Shown here: positions 14,153 through 22,333 of the stretch, piece by piece
Layout: each line of letters opens with the position of its first letter
How positions within the stretch are numbered: the first letter of the stretch is position 1
Assembly: GCA_031553755.1 (NCBI GenBank)
Contig: JAVBKZ010000014.1
Span: forward strand, 1 to 47,771
Source: JAIRVZ01 sp031553755
GTDB taxonomy: Bacteria > Bacteroidota > Bacteroidia > Bacteroidales > Azobacteroidaceae
Direction of reading: 5' to 3'
Length of the DNA: 47,771 nt
The notes under the pieces: model-generated
Database searches by the model: none
Told to the model about the DNA's origin: nothing
Seen by the model: the letters and a program-made list of their open reading frames with translations, nothing else
Program-made: the position numbers and the translations under genes

Positions 14153-15290
14153 ATTCAAAATAGAGAAATCCTCTCTACTTCAAGGACTAATGCTTGTTGG
14201 TCAAATAATCCCAAACAAGGCAATTGTCCCCTATACTCATATTTTATTTGAAGCAAATAAGGAGTCTTTACTCCTTACGGGTTCTGATACGGAAAATCAA
14301 TTACAAACACCCTTAAAAGTTATTTCTTCAACCGGAATTGTGTCATTTTGTTTGAGTAAAGAAATAATCGGGATATTGAAAACACTCCCGGAACAGCCGA
14401 TTTCAATAACCGCCATCAGGAAAAAAGAGGAAGAAAAAATCGGAGATAAGACAAGAATTAAAATAACTATGAGAGTTGAATTAAAACATTCGGCAGGGAA
14501 AATTAATCTTCCGGCAGAACTTCCCGATCTATATAATAAACTTTCTGTTAAAAATGAAGAAACTTTTCAATTTCCCGCACATAATCTCAAAAGAGGGTTA
14601 GACGCCGTTAAAAAAGCGGCGGATAATAATGACTTAAGGCCAATGGGTTGCGGTGTTTATATAGATATAAAAGAAAATTCTATCGTATTTGTGGCGACAG
14701 ACCGGAATGTTTTATTAAAATTTACCGACTTTAATAAAATAAATACATCCCCGATAGGCATTTTGATTAACAACGCCTCTGTAAATGTTTTATCTTCCAT
14801 GTTAAAAGGAAAAGAAAATGTCGATATAACCACAGGTGAAAAATCTATCCTATTCAAGGCAGAAAACATAGAACTAATTTCCCGCAAAACCGAAGGTAAA
14901 TATTACAACTATGATTCTGTTTTTCCCGAAGAACTTCCTATAGAAGCTAATATTGAATCTGAATTGATATTAAGCGCTATTGATAGACTGGTTCTTGTAG
15001 GAGATTCTGCATCTTCGATTCTTAAGATAGAAGTAGGTCCAGAACTAAAACTTTCCACTGAAGATGTATTTTTTAGCAAGTCTGCAACCGAGACGCTTTC
15101 CGCTGTTTCGACCGGAAATATTACGATTGGATTGAACGGAAAATGCTTGCAAGAAATTCTTCCAGAGATTCCCGATACTGTTCAATTCTTATTTTGCGAT
15201 TCAACAAGACCAGTAGTCATACAACCCGCAGAGCAAGAAGAAAACACAGAATTCAAAGCGTTATTAATGTCAATGATGATAAATAATTGA
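14136..15290 (+). CDS. dnaN: DNA polymerase III beta-subunit-like sliding clamp
   Basis: Phage-encoded processivity clamp, 384 residues (host beta clamps are about 370). Repeated-domain features of DnaN are visible: an early KSSLLQGLMLVGQIIPNKAI block, SFCLSKEIIGILKTLP, the LPAELPDLY segment closing domain 1, and LRPMGCGVYIDIKE followed by FVATDRNVLL in domain 2, corresponding to the conserved RPxxxGVxxD...ATDGHRL signature. No polymerase gene accompanies it, so it presumably recruits host polymerase or other clamp-binding enzymes to phage DNA. It overlaps the preceding ORF and lies among replication and recombination genes. Confidence 0.88.
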   Translation: METKNEFKIEKSSLLQGLMLVGQIIPNKAIVPYTHILFEANKESLLLTGSDTENQLQTPLKVISSTGIVSFCLSKEIIGILKTLPEQPISITAIRKKEEEKIGDKTRIKITMRVELKHSAGKINLPAELPDLYNKLSVKNEETFQFPAHNLKRGLDAVKKAADNNDLRPMGCGVYIDIKENSIVFVATDRNVLLKFTDFNKINTSPIGILINNASVNVLSSMLKGKENVDITTGEKSILFKAENIELISRKTEGKYYNYDSVFPEELPIEANIESELILSAIDRLVLVGDSASSILKIEVGPELKLSTEDVFFSKSATETLSAVSTGNITIGLNGKCLQEILPEIPDTVQFLFCDSTRPVVIQPAEQEENTEFKALLMSMMINN

Positions 15291-15308
15291 GTTCAAGAAT
15301 AGACCATA

Positions 15309-15560
15309 ATGGAAATGACAGTAAATGAGCATGCGTTACAGCAAATAAGCGATTATTACGGTATTCCTGATTTGAAATTTGGAATGAATGTAATTGTCAA
15401 CCGAAAAGCCGGAAAAGTGTCCGGAATTTCAAGTTCTGGATTAAAAGCAAAATTAATGAACGAAAACAAAAGTATCTGCTTTCATCCTACATGGGAGACT
15501 GCTTATTATGATGAGAATTGGAATGTTGTTAAAGATTTTAGAAAAACAACAGCTAAATAA
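15309..15560 (+). CDS. hypothetical early protein
   Basis: An 83-residue protein. The segment FGMNVIVNRKAGKVSGISSSGLKAKLM (about 23-49) looks like a small SH3-like beta barrel, and WETAYYDENWNVV (about 59-71) adds further strands. No family can be named with confidence. It lies 18 bp after the clamp gene in the early operon. Confidence 0.6.
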   Translation: MEMTVNEHALQQISDYYGIPDLKFGMNVIVNRKAGKVSGISSSGLKAKLMNENKSICFHPTWETAYYDENWNVVKDFRKTTAK

Positions 15561-15569
15561 ATTAGACCG

Positions 15570-15725
15570 ATGGCAAAAACAAAAGAAGAGCAAATAAAAG
15601 AGTGGATTAAAAAACACGATATATGTGGTGATACTCCATGGTGGGATAAAAATAATACATATTACAATCTTACCGCCAAGCAAATAGTATCTATTTGCAG
15701 ATATATTAATACTCAAAAAAATTAA
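15570..15725 (+). CDS. 51-residue hypothetical early protein
   Basis: A short ORF beginning MAKTKEEQIKEWIKKHDICG: a charged helix, a Trp-Trp turn (DTPWWDKNN) and a second helix ending at the stop. The regular spacing to both neighbours (9 bp on each side) and the lack of any other coding frame support it. Function unknown. Confidence 0.5.
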   Translation: MAKTKEEQIKEWIKKHDICGDTPWWDKNNTYYNLTAKQIVSICRYINTQKN

Positions 15726-15734
15726 TTAGACCAT

Positions 15735-16457
15735 ATGAAAGGAATATGCTTCAAAGAACCTCTTTTTAATTCAATCATTGAAGGGGTAAAAACACAGACA
15801 AGGAGAATTGTTAATATCCAACCAAATGACGGCAGAAATTGGGGTATCCGAACTCTATTAGATTCTACTGATATAGAGAAAAGTAAGCATATTGGTAAAA
15901 ACTTTTATAGCATTCTTTCAGATGATAAATTGCGCGAAATTGATACTGATTATAGATTTTTCAAACCCAAATACAAAGTAGGCGAAATAGTTTATCTGAA
16001 AGAGCCGTATAAGCTTGAAAACCTCGGAAATGGAGTACATAAAATATCTTATTTGTATGGTGGAGAATGTAAGTTCGTTGATATAAATAAACTAAATATA
16101 CCTGCTCAAAAAATAGGAAGTATTTACAGCAGTCAGAAGCGGTCAAAATTTGGATATGCAAATAAGTTATTTATGCCTAATTGGGCAGCGCAATATTTTA
16201 TGAAGATAACTAATGTGAGAGCCGAGAGATTAAAGAATATTTCGGATGAAGATTGCATTAAAGAAGGTATTGAAAATTTACAACCTTACGGATTTGGAAA
16301 CGGATTAATTTCAAAAGATAAATCAGTTCAAATAAAACGGTTATATGCTCATCCTAAGTTAGCCTATGCTGCTCTAATCAACTCAATTAACGGAAAAGGC
16401 ACATGGGAAAGCAATCCATTCGTATGGGTGTATGACTATGAATTAATAACAGATTAA
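15735..16457 (+). CDS. ASCH-like phage protein
   Basis: A 240-residue protein whose opening (MKGICFKEPLFNSIIEGVKTQTRR) and FKPKYKVGEIVYLKEPYK block match the arrangement of ASCH-fold phage proteins: a strand, a helix with the Thr-x-Thr-Arg-Arg turn, then K-x-G-x-x-x-x-x-K/R-E. C-terminal blocks KITNVRAERLKNISDEDCIKEGI and NPFVWVYDYEL are also typical. ASCH domains are thought to bind RNA or modified nucleotides; the role in phages is not known. It sits between small early genes and the replication initiator. Confidence 0.75.
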   Translation: MKGICFKEPLFNSIIEGVKTQTRRIVNIQPNDGRNWGIRTLLDSTDIEKSKHIGKNFYSILSDDKLREIDTDYRFFKPKYKVGEIVYLKEPYKLENLGNGVHKISYLYGGECKFVDINKLNIPAQKIGSIYSSQKRSKFGYANKLFMPNWAAQYFMKITNVRAERLKNISDEDCIKEGIENLQPYGFGNGLISKDKSVQIKRLYAHPKLAYAALINSINGKGTWESNPFVWVYDYELITD

Positions 16458-16461
16458 AAAA

Positions 16462-17265
16462 ATGGACGGATATACATTAACAGAGAAGATGCGACAAGCA
16501 CGGAGACGTTTCAGGCTTACCGCCACCGAACAAGCCCTATTCTATGAATTAGTGGCAGTTTGCAATGGCGAGGGCTGGCAGGAGGTTTTTGATTGCTCGA
16601 ACATTGAGCTTTGTTTTGTGCTGAACATTAATGAAAAAACGCTAGGGAAAGCAAGGGAAACTTTAATTAATTCGGGATTGATTTATTATAAGTCAGGAAA
16701 AAGTAGGAGAAAAGTAAGTTCTTATTCGTTTGTTAAAAGGCTTGAAAAAAATAAAACTACCGTAACATCTACCGTAAATTTTACGGTAGATAAGGGAACC
16801 AATGAGACTACCAATAAGGGAACCAATGAGACTACCAATAGTACTGACTATTTAAAACTAAAAACTAAAACATTAAGAAAAATATATAAAGGGAGATTGC
16901 TTTCAAAAAAAAGGAAGTATGAAAAAAATCTTAACGGGGAGTTTGATGTGCTTTGGAATCTTTACGATAAAAAAATCGGAGATAAGGGAAAACTGATAAA
17001 GAAATGGGAAAAACTGCCGGAATCGGAAAGACTTGCCATACTCGAGTATATCCCAAAATACAAAGAATCTCAACCCGATAAGAAGTATCGCAAAAATCTT
17101 GAAACATTTTTGAATCAAAAATCATGGAATGACGAACTTATTTACGAAAAGAAAGGAGGACTGAATGTTGCAGAAAATAAACAAACTATCACGGAGCGAA
17201 ACACTTCTCGAATTAAAGAACTCCAACGAATTATGCAAAAATGCGAATCCGGTAGCGATTCGTGA
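16462..17265 (+). CDS. replication initiator (winged-helix, lambda O-like organisation)
   Basis: A 267-residue protein with an N-terminal winged-helix domain (about 12-92: EQALFYELVAVCNG, then NIELCFVLNINEKTLGKARETLINSGLIYY). A low-complexity Thr/Asn linker holds two copies of an 8-residue unit (GTNETTNK), followed by a basic C-terminal domain (about 150-250). The linker DNA carries a long palindrome and tandem repeats resembling an origin, as in lambda O, whose gene contains its own origin. The C-terminal domain would recruit a helicase or loader. The next gene starts inside this one (17165) and may encode the partner. Function is inferred from architecture and context. Confidence 0.7.
   Translation: MDGYTLTEKMRQARRRFRLTATEQALFYELVAVCNGEGWQEVFDCSNIELCFVLNINEKTLGKARETLINSGLIYYKSGKSRRKVSSYSFVKRLEKNKTTVTSTVNFTVDKGTNETTNKGTNETTNSTDYLKLKTKTLRKIYKGRLLSKKRKYEKNLNGEFDVLWNLYDKKIGDKGKLIKKWEKLPESERLAILEYIPKYKESQPDKKYRKNLETFLNQKSWNDELIYEKKGGLNVAENKQTITERNTSRIKELQRIMQKCESGSDS
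16757..16880. other. candidate phage replication origin within the initiator gene
   Basis: A perfect palindrome with 12-bp arms around one base (ATCTACCGTAAA-T-TTTACGGTAGAT, 16767-16791) is preceded by a matching half-site CTACCGTAA (16757-16765). Two exact 24-bp tandem repeats follow (16792-16815, 16816-16839), then a strongly AT-rich tract to about 16880. Iterons or palindromes next to an AT-rich unwinding region inside an initiator gene are the layout of lambda-type origins. Confidence 0.65.
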
Positions 17266-17803
17266 GCAATATGGGAATGTGTATCATTTATGCGCTCAAT
17301 TTAATCCTGACTATCAAATAGAAATACTAAAAACGGCAAACAGTAACGAAATCGCATTTCTACAAGACACGCCAACGTTATCATTGATATCAGAAGCTTA
17401 TTCGGAAGAAGTCCCAATATACTGGCTGAAATTACAATTAGATAGTTTGGATGATTTTACAGGGGTTAGGGAGAAGTTAAGTGAATCGCAAAAGGCAGAA
17501 CTAAGCGAATTGATATATCTGAACTATTACTACCTGAAAGTCTCTGAAATAGCGTTATTCTTCGCTTGGTTGAAATCAGGTAAATACGGTCAATTCTATG
17601 GAGCAGTCGACCCTATGAAAATCATGTCTTCGTTAGATCAATTTGCGAACGACAGGCGTAAATCGATTGAAGTTTACGAACAAAGGAAAAAAAACGAGGA
17701 AATGATGTTGGAATATGAAATCGCCGAAGAAATGAGACGATCAGAAGGGCATCAGCAGTGGCTAAAAGAATATTTTGATAAACGAAAAACAAACAAATCA
17801 TGA
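17165..17803 (+). CDS. hypothetical replication-partner protein (DUF6633-like)
   Basis: A 212-residue, predominantly helical protein that starts 101 bp inside the initiator gene in another frame and overlaps the PcfK-like gene by 4 bp. Notable blocks are VSEIALFFAWLKSGKYGQFYGAVDP (about 121-145) and a charged C-terminal helix. Similar blocks occur in small proteins near replication genes in Bacteroides mobile elements (DUF6633 is my best guess). Its place directly behind an initiator is where helicase loaders such as lambda P or DnaC lie. No Walker motif is present, so it is not an AAA+ loader. Confidence 0.6.
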   Translation: MLQKINKLSRSETLLELKNSNELCKNANPVAIREQYGNVYHLCAQFNPDYQIEILKTANSNEIAFLQDTPTLSLISEAYSEEVPIYWLKLQLDSLDDFTGVREKLSESQKAELSELIYLNYYYLKVSEIALFFAWLKSGKYGQFYGAVDPMKIMSSLDQFANDRRKSIEVYEQRKKNEEMMLEYEIAEEMRRSEGHQQWLKEYFDKRKTNKS

Positions 17804-18204
17804 AATCAACAGAAACATTCAAACAAACAATCAAGGCGTATTTAGATAATCGGGCAAAAGAAGATAAACTATTCGCCGCACCTTACGCCAAAGGAAACAA
17901 GAACATCGACGATTGCATAACTTACATTTTCAACACAGTTAAAAAATCAGGTTGTAACGGATTTACCGATGAAGAAATCTATTCAATGGCTGTTCATTAC
18001 TACGATGAAGAAAATGTTGAGGTAGGCAAGCCTATGGATTGCAAAGTGGTTGTAAATCACTCTGTCGAATTAAGCGCCGAAGAAATCGAAAACGCCCGCA
18101 AGGAAGCGGTAAAGAAAGTACAAGAAGAAGCCATCGCCAAAATGAAGCAACCAAAAAAGAAAGTCGTTCAACAGGCAGTTATTTCTCCAAGCCTTTTTGA
18201 TTAG
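17800..18204 (+). CDS. PcfK-like protein
   Basis: A 134-residue protein of the PcfK family (named from plasmid pCF10). It has an N-terminal TFKQTIKAYLDNRAKEDKLF helix, the conserved KNIDDCITYIFNTVKKSGCNGFTDEEIYSMAVHYYDE core, a Glu/Lys-rich helix and a terminal SPSLFD. The terminal SxSLFD resembles a clamp-binding peptide (QxxLF type), which would fit a phage that encodes its own clamp; that reading is speculative. It is paired with PcfJ immediately downstream (2-bp gap), the usual arrangement. Confidence 0.85.
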   Translation: MKSTETFKQTIKAYLDNRAKEDKLFAAPYAKGNKNIDDCITYIFNTVKKSGCNGFTDEEIYSMAVHYYDEENVEVGKPMDCKVVVNHSVELSAEEIENARKEAVKKVQEEAIAKMKQPKKKVVQQAVISPSLFD

Positions 18205-18206
18205 TC

Positions 18207-19490
18207 ATGAAACCGAGAACGAAACTTCAAGTTGAAGTGATGCGGTTGAGTAAAGAACTTCATTACCGGGAAAACGAACTACTGCCGTGGGCAAGCAAAG
18301 AATGCTTAGAACACAAAGGTTATGCGACTAAGTCGAGGGTTGTCTGCATGGATTGCGGTGGAAAATTTTCTCCAGAATTAGTAAGTAGGAAACGAGCCGT
18401 ATGTCCTCATTGTAAAACTAAAATCAAAGTTGAACAATCAAGGAAAACAACCGATAAACAAAGCGTTTATTTCGCAATAGCAGAAATAATTGGAGAATTC
18501 CAGGTAATACGGAACTTTGAGCTAACGGCACATTACAAAGCGGGAGTAACGGCACAATATTCTTGTTGGGAAATTCTTCAACATTGGGTTCGATCGGATG
18601 GAAAGAAAGAAGTTGTAGCTCGCAATCATACCGTAAATTGGTATTGTGATTCTTGGAACGGAGACATGGAAATCCGTAAAGATTATCCGAGATATTACAG
18701 ACAAGGCGAAAAATACGATATATATCCCTATAAGTATCATCCTGATTCTGAATTCAAAGACATCTACCGTATGTACGGAATCAACGAAAATCTACAAGGA
18801 CTTACATTTATCGAAGCGATAGGATTATTGCCGAAAAACACCAAAGCGGAAACACTGCTTAAAGCAAAACAGTATTCACTTTTAGGCAGCAATTCGGAGT
18901 ATAATAACAGGATTGAAAGATATTGGGCGTCCATAAAAATCTGCATCAGGAATAAATACAAAATAGAAGACGCTTCGATATGGTTTGATTATTTAGATTT
19001 ACTTCGATATTTCGGAAAAGATTTACATAACGCGCATTATGTCTGTCCTAAAAATCTAAAGAAAGAACACGATCGACTTGTGAAGAAGAAACGGAAAAAA
19101 CAGGAACAGGAAGAATCTGAACAAAAGAAAAGGAAAGCTGTGGAGGACGAAAAGAAATTCCGGGAACTGAAAGCTAAATTCTTTGGGATAGAATTTACAG
19201 ATGGAGAAATTAATATAAAAGTACTTTCGAACGTACAAGATTATGTTAAAGAAGGAGACACGCTCCATCACTGCGTGTTTACCAACAATTACCACCTGAA
19301 AGCCGACTCCCTTATTTTATCGGCTCGTATTAAAGAAAAACCCATAGAAACAGTCGAAGTTTCGCTAAAAACAATGAAAGTGGTCCAGTCGAGGGGATTA
19401 CGGAATAGCGTAACGGAATATCACGACCGGATTGTCAGGTTGGTAAATAAGAATTCAAGGTTGATAAAAAAGAGAATAGTTGCAACATAA
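18207..19490 (+). CDS. PcfJ-like protein
   Basis: A 427-residue protein. A four-Cys zinc ribbon (C47, C50, C66, C69) is followed by a central region of unknown fold, a very basic/acidic helical stretch (about 285-325) and a C-terminal PcfJ core with DYVKEGDTLHHCVFTNNYH and ETVEVSLKTMKVVQSRGLRN. PcfJ occurs with PcfK in conjugative plasmids and in Bacteroidetes phages and mobile elements; the biochemical role is not established. It is the last large gene of the early operon. The HHC and N-NYH residues look like a metal or catalytic centre. Confidence 0.85.
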   Translation: MKPRTKLQVEVMRLSKELHYRENELLPWASKECLEHKGYATKSRVVCMDCGGKFSPELVSRKRAVCPHCKTKIKVEQSRKTTDKQSVYFAIAEIIGEFQVIRNFELTAHYKAGVTAQYSCWEILQHWVRSDGKKEVVARNHTVNWYCDSWNGDMEIRKDYPRYYRQGEKYDIYPYKYHPDSEFKDIYRMYGINENLQGLTFIEAIGLLPKNTKAETLLKAKQYSLLGSNSEYNNRIERYWASIKICIRNKYKIEDASIWFDYLDLLRYFGKDLHNAHYVCPKNLKKEHDRLVKKKRKKQEQEESEQKKRKAVEDEKKFRELKAKFFGIEFTDGEINIKVLSNVQDYVKEGDTLHHCVFTNNYHLKADSLILSARIKEKPIETVEVSLKTMKVVQSRGLRNSVTEYHDRIVRLVNKNSRLIKKRIVAT

Positions 19491-19502
19491 TATCTAACAA
19501 AA

Positions 19503-19922
19503 ATGAAAAATTACATTCAAACAGACGAATTACAATCTATGATTGATTGGGAAAACCTTTTGAAAATGGAGCGTTCAGCAGGGGGGCACGATGAACAAAT
19601 GAAAGGTCTTTTTAAGAACGCGGAAGTTATAGGGCATTGGAACGAAGGGGACTACCAAGGAGAAGTAGCTACTTGCGTACAATTGGAAGACGGAAGGTTT
19701 GCCATTTATAACGACTATTACGGTTCTTGCTCCGGTTGTGATTCTTGGGAAGATGCTACCGACGAAGAAGCGCGGGCTATGTGTATAAACTTGGCAAACG
19801 GGGCTTACGTTTTTTCAAACCTTGAAAATGTAAAAGAATTCTTAAAAACGACGGATTGCGGTAGCTGGAATTCTTGCGCAAGAAGACTTTTAGAGAATGT
19901 TTTAACAAATGCAATTGATTAA
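19503..19922 (+). CDS. hypothetical early protein
   Basis: A 139-residue acidic protein. The centre has a beta-rich stretch GDYQGEVATCVQLEDGRFAIYNDYYG followed by SCSGCDSW, a Cys-rich loop with four nearby acidic residues that may bind metal or form disulphides. The C-terminal part has two more Cys. No family named. It is the last plus-strand gene before a convergent minus-strand gene, so probably the 3' end of the early transcript. Confidence 0.6.
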   Translation: MKNYIQTDELQSMIDWENLLKMERSAGGHDEQMKGLFKNAEVIGHWNEGDYQGEVATCVQLEDGRFAIYNDYYGSCSGCDSWEDATDEEARAMCINLANGAYVFSNLENVKEFLKTTDCGSWNSCARRLLENVLTNAID

Positions 19923-19954
19923 AATTACAGCTATAACAAAACAGACCTAATAAA

Positions 19955-20263
19955 CTATCCTTCATTTTCTCTAAATAGTTTTTTCACTAATTCTGATTGA
20001 ATAGCATAAGCATCTTTTTCTTCTTCGTTAAGAGGACGAGGAACGACTAATTTGATAAGTTCTAATTTGGCTTTTACCCGGTCTTTCGTTTTTAACTTCT
20101 TTACTTCTTTCAGGAAGTTATCAAAATCATCTTCGATATAACCAACAATACGAGATTTAACGGTAGCTTGAACTTTATTCAGGCTACCTTTTGGGCGACC
20201 GTTTGGGTTGTTGGTATGTCCGGGTTTTAATCCCGGCTTTTTTTTATCTTTTTTCTCTTCCAT
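19955..20263 (-). CDS. GRPKGS-motif DNA-binding protein (DUF5681-like, possible small terminase)
   Basis: A 102-residue basic protein opening with Lys-rich sequence and the NNPNGRPKGSLNK motif, an AT-hook-like minor-groove binder. A helix (VKSRIVGYIEDDFDNFLKEVK), then LKTKDRVKAKLELIKLVVPRPL and a C-terminal helix follow. This arrangement is seen in DUF5681-type proteins, often annotated near terminases, so it may be a small terminase subunit. It is alone on the minus strand, convergent with the early operon, and divides early from ejection genes. It could equally be a regulator. Confidence 0.6.
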   Translation of the reverse strand: MEEKKDKKKPGLKPGHTNNPNGRPKGSLNKVQATVKSRIVGYIEDDFDNFLKEVKKLKTKDRVKAKLELIKLVVPRPLNEEEKDAYAIQSELVKKLFRENEG

Positions 20264-20331
20264 TTTATAAAATACAAGTTTTTACAAAAATAAATGTCTC
20301 TAAATCTTTTTAGTGGCTTATCTGTAATGAG

Positions 20332-20365
20332 TTTTCGACATGGGTTTCTTTTTTTCGTTTCAAGG
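20332..20365 (+). promoter_or_regulatory. late-gene two-part motif, copy A
   Basis: TTTTCGACA (20332-20340), 10 bases, then TTTTTCGTTTCAAGG (20351-20365), 48 bp before the ATG of the first ejection gene. Near-identical copies lie upstream of the portal gene (39783-39815) and the scaffold gene (43474-43506). It is not in a coding frame once the true start of the downstream gene is used. Probably a phage-specific late promoter or activator site. Confidence 0.7.
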
Positions 20366-20413
20366 ACTTCCTATGGGGTTTGTAATTCTTTTTTTTGTAG
20401 AAAATTAAAAATT

Positions 20414-21064
20414 ATGGACCCGATTACAATTGCAAGTATAGGAAGTGGCGTTATTGGTGGTATTTCTTCCCTGTTTGGTGGAAACAAGGCCTCGAAAGAA
20501 CGTAAACGCATGGAGAGGTATTTAAACCAACAGGATGCGGATAATAAAGCGTGGTATAATGCGAATGCTTTGGGAGATTATACACAGCGGGCCGATGTAC
20601 AAAACCTAATGCGCAACCTCCGGGAAAATCTATCGAAACAAAACAAGACGGCGGCGAACATGGCGGTTGTTACCGGGGCGACACCTGAGCAACAAGCGGT
20701 ACAAAAAGAATTGTCTAATAAAGTTATCGCGGATACTTACAGTAATATCGGTGCAATGGGACAACAATATAAAGACCGGGTTACCGACCAGTATTTGAAC
20801 CGCAAAAACGTGCTCGCACAGCAACGTATGGGAATGATGGAGCAAAACGCCCAATCGTATGAAAACCTGATGGGTAACGGATTGAATATGCTTGGCGGTT
20901 CTTTAGGGGGATTATTAGGCGGAATGGGTTCGGGTGGTGGCGCGGCGGCATCGAGCGCAAAAAGTTTTTTAAGTTCGGGAGCGGCCCAAAGTTTCGCGCC
21001 TCAAACGCAAATACAGGGATTACAAACTCCTGAAGTTTACAAACCGAAATTGATGGGTTTTTAA
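20414..21064 (+). CDS. probable internal virion (ejection) protein, small
   Basis: The ATG at 20414 (MDPITIASIGSGVIGGISSLFGG) is chosen, because the frame upstream runs through the late-promoter motif and reads implausibly. The protein has 216 residues. Residues 5-24 are a Gly/Ser/Ile-rich hydrophobic segment. A polar helical region with Asn/Gln/Met richness follows, then a second Gly-rich hydrophobic stretch (about 158-182). This Gly-rich hydrophobic plus Gln-rich helix pattern is common in podovirus ejection proteins and suggests membrane insertion during DNA entry. It is the first gene of the ejection block. Function is inferred. Confidence 0.65.
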   Translation: MDPITIASIGSGVIGGISSLFGGNKASKERKRMERYLNQQDADNKAWYNANALGDYTQRADVQNLMRNLRENLSKQNKTAANMAVVTGATPEQQAVQKELSNKVIADTYSNIGAMGQQYKDRVTDQYLNRKNVLAQQRMGMMEQNAQSYENLMGNGLNMLGGSLGGLLGGMGSGGGAAASSAKSFLSSGAAQSFAPQTQIQGLQTPEVYKPKLMGF

Positions 21065-21076
21065 TTAGTATAATTT

Positions 21077-22333
21077 ATGACTACTATTCCTAACAATAAT
21101 AATCCTTTAGAACAGGGGATTTTGAATAATTTGTTTCAAAAGCGGTCGCAAGTAGCGGCAGTTCCCGAACAAACGGAAGAAGCTCCGATCGTTCCCATTA
21201 ATCCGGCTGAGTTGCCAAATAATGTGAAATCGTTTGAGCAACCGGCACAACAGACTACACAGGTTGTTCCTGAAGTGAAATATCCGAATAAACCCGTGAT
21301 GTGGGATGATGAGCAATATGAATGGGCGTTACAATATGGAATGTCGGATGATGATATTAAGCGTATTACTTCGCCTTACGATTCGTCCAAAAACGAAAAT
21401 TACTTTCAACGGATTTACGAATCTTCTCTTTCTAAACCTGCTCCTTTAGATGAAAAAAAGATACAGAACGCTAAGATAATCGGACATATCGGTGATAGCT
21501 TGGGACTTCTCTCCCAGATGTGGAGCGCGGGACGTGGAGCGCATATCCGTAATCGTGATTATAATCAATCGGCATCGGCTCAACTATCGAAAGAGGAAAA
21601 AGAGATGAGAGACAAATATACTGTTATGTCTAACAGGTATGAAGAGGGATTGTATGGCGCGAAACTGAAAGATTTCATGACCGGAATGCAGCGGTATGAC
21701 AACGATAAAAAGGCGTTTCAATCGGCATGGATGTATAAAAAGAAAATGGAGCAGGACGGTAAAGAGGCCGCGCAAAAACAAGAGAACTGGCAGAAACAGT
21801 TTGATTTCGATAAAGAAAAGGCGCAAAAAGAGGAAGAATGGGAAAATAAAAAGTTTGATGCAACTGAAAAACAGAGGAGAACTCAAAACGCTATATCGTT
21901 GGCGAATATTAATTCGAATAAGAATAAATCGGGACAAAACGATGTTATTTACATCCGGGCGAATGAAAAAGACCCTAATGGAGTGTTTAATAAGGCTGTG
22001 AACGGCAATGTGATCGCCCATCAAATTACACCTAATCAAATCAAAGAAGTTGCTTCGTATGCTAAAAGGGATAAATCGTTTATAAACGCTTTAAATCCGG
22101 ATGATTATCCGGGATTGTATGATAAAAAGATTGTCGATGGTGAAGTTGTCAGGACATTAGCGAATAATGACCGACTTTTGGCTGCCGCATATATGGAATA
22201 CCAGTACAACAATAAATGGAACACTCAAAGCCAACAAATTAATGATTCCATGTTGAATTTTAATATGCCTTGGCAAAACGGAAATCAATCAATTTCTCAA
22301 AAATCATCTCAAACTCCTAATTTCTTCAAATAA
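21077..22333 (+). CDS. probable internal virion protein, mid-size
   Basis: A 418-residue protein. The N-terminal 75 residues are low-complexity (Asn, Pro, Gln, Thr). Then comes a globular region (about 80-160) and a long charged helical/coiled-coil region rich in Lys, Glu, Gln and Trp (about 160-280). The C-terminal 130 residues end in Asn/Gln/Ser-rich sequence. No enzyme motif. Its stop shares the base before the next start, so it is coupled to the giant polyvalent gene. As the second of three genes it fits the middle ejection protein of a podovirus. Assignment is by context. Confidence 0.55.
   Translation: MTTIPNNNNPLEQGILNNLFQKRSQVAAVPEQTEEAPIVPINPAELPNNVKSFEQPAQQTTQVVPEVKYPNKPVMWDDEQYEWALQYGMSDDDIKRITSPYDSSKNENYFQRIYESSLSKPAPLDEKKIQNAKIIGHIGDSLGLLSQMWSAGRGAHIRNRDYNQSASAQLSKEEKEMRDKYTVMSNRYEEGLYGAKLKDFMTGMQRYDNDKKAFQSAWMYKKKMEQDGKEAAQKQENWQKQFDFDKEKAQKEEEWENKKFDATEKQRRTQNAISLANINSNKNKSGQNDVIYIRANEKDPNGVFNKAVNGNVIAHQITPNQIKEVASYAKRDKSFINALNPDDYPGLYDKKIVDGEVVRTLANNDRLLAAAYMEYQYNNKWNTQSQQINDSMLNFNMPWQNGNQSISQKSSQTPNFFK

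Noticed and set aside
16792..16839. CRISPR-like array
   Set aside because: Only two directly adjacent 24-bp repeats without spacers, inside a coding region. An origin or linker repeat is a better explanation, and no cas genes are present.
20294..20413. N-terminal extension of the first ejection gene
   Set aside because: The extension translates to a Phe/Ser/Cys-rich string and runs across the late motif; the ATG at 20414 gives a sensible protein start.
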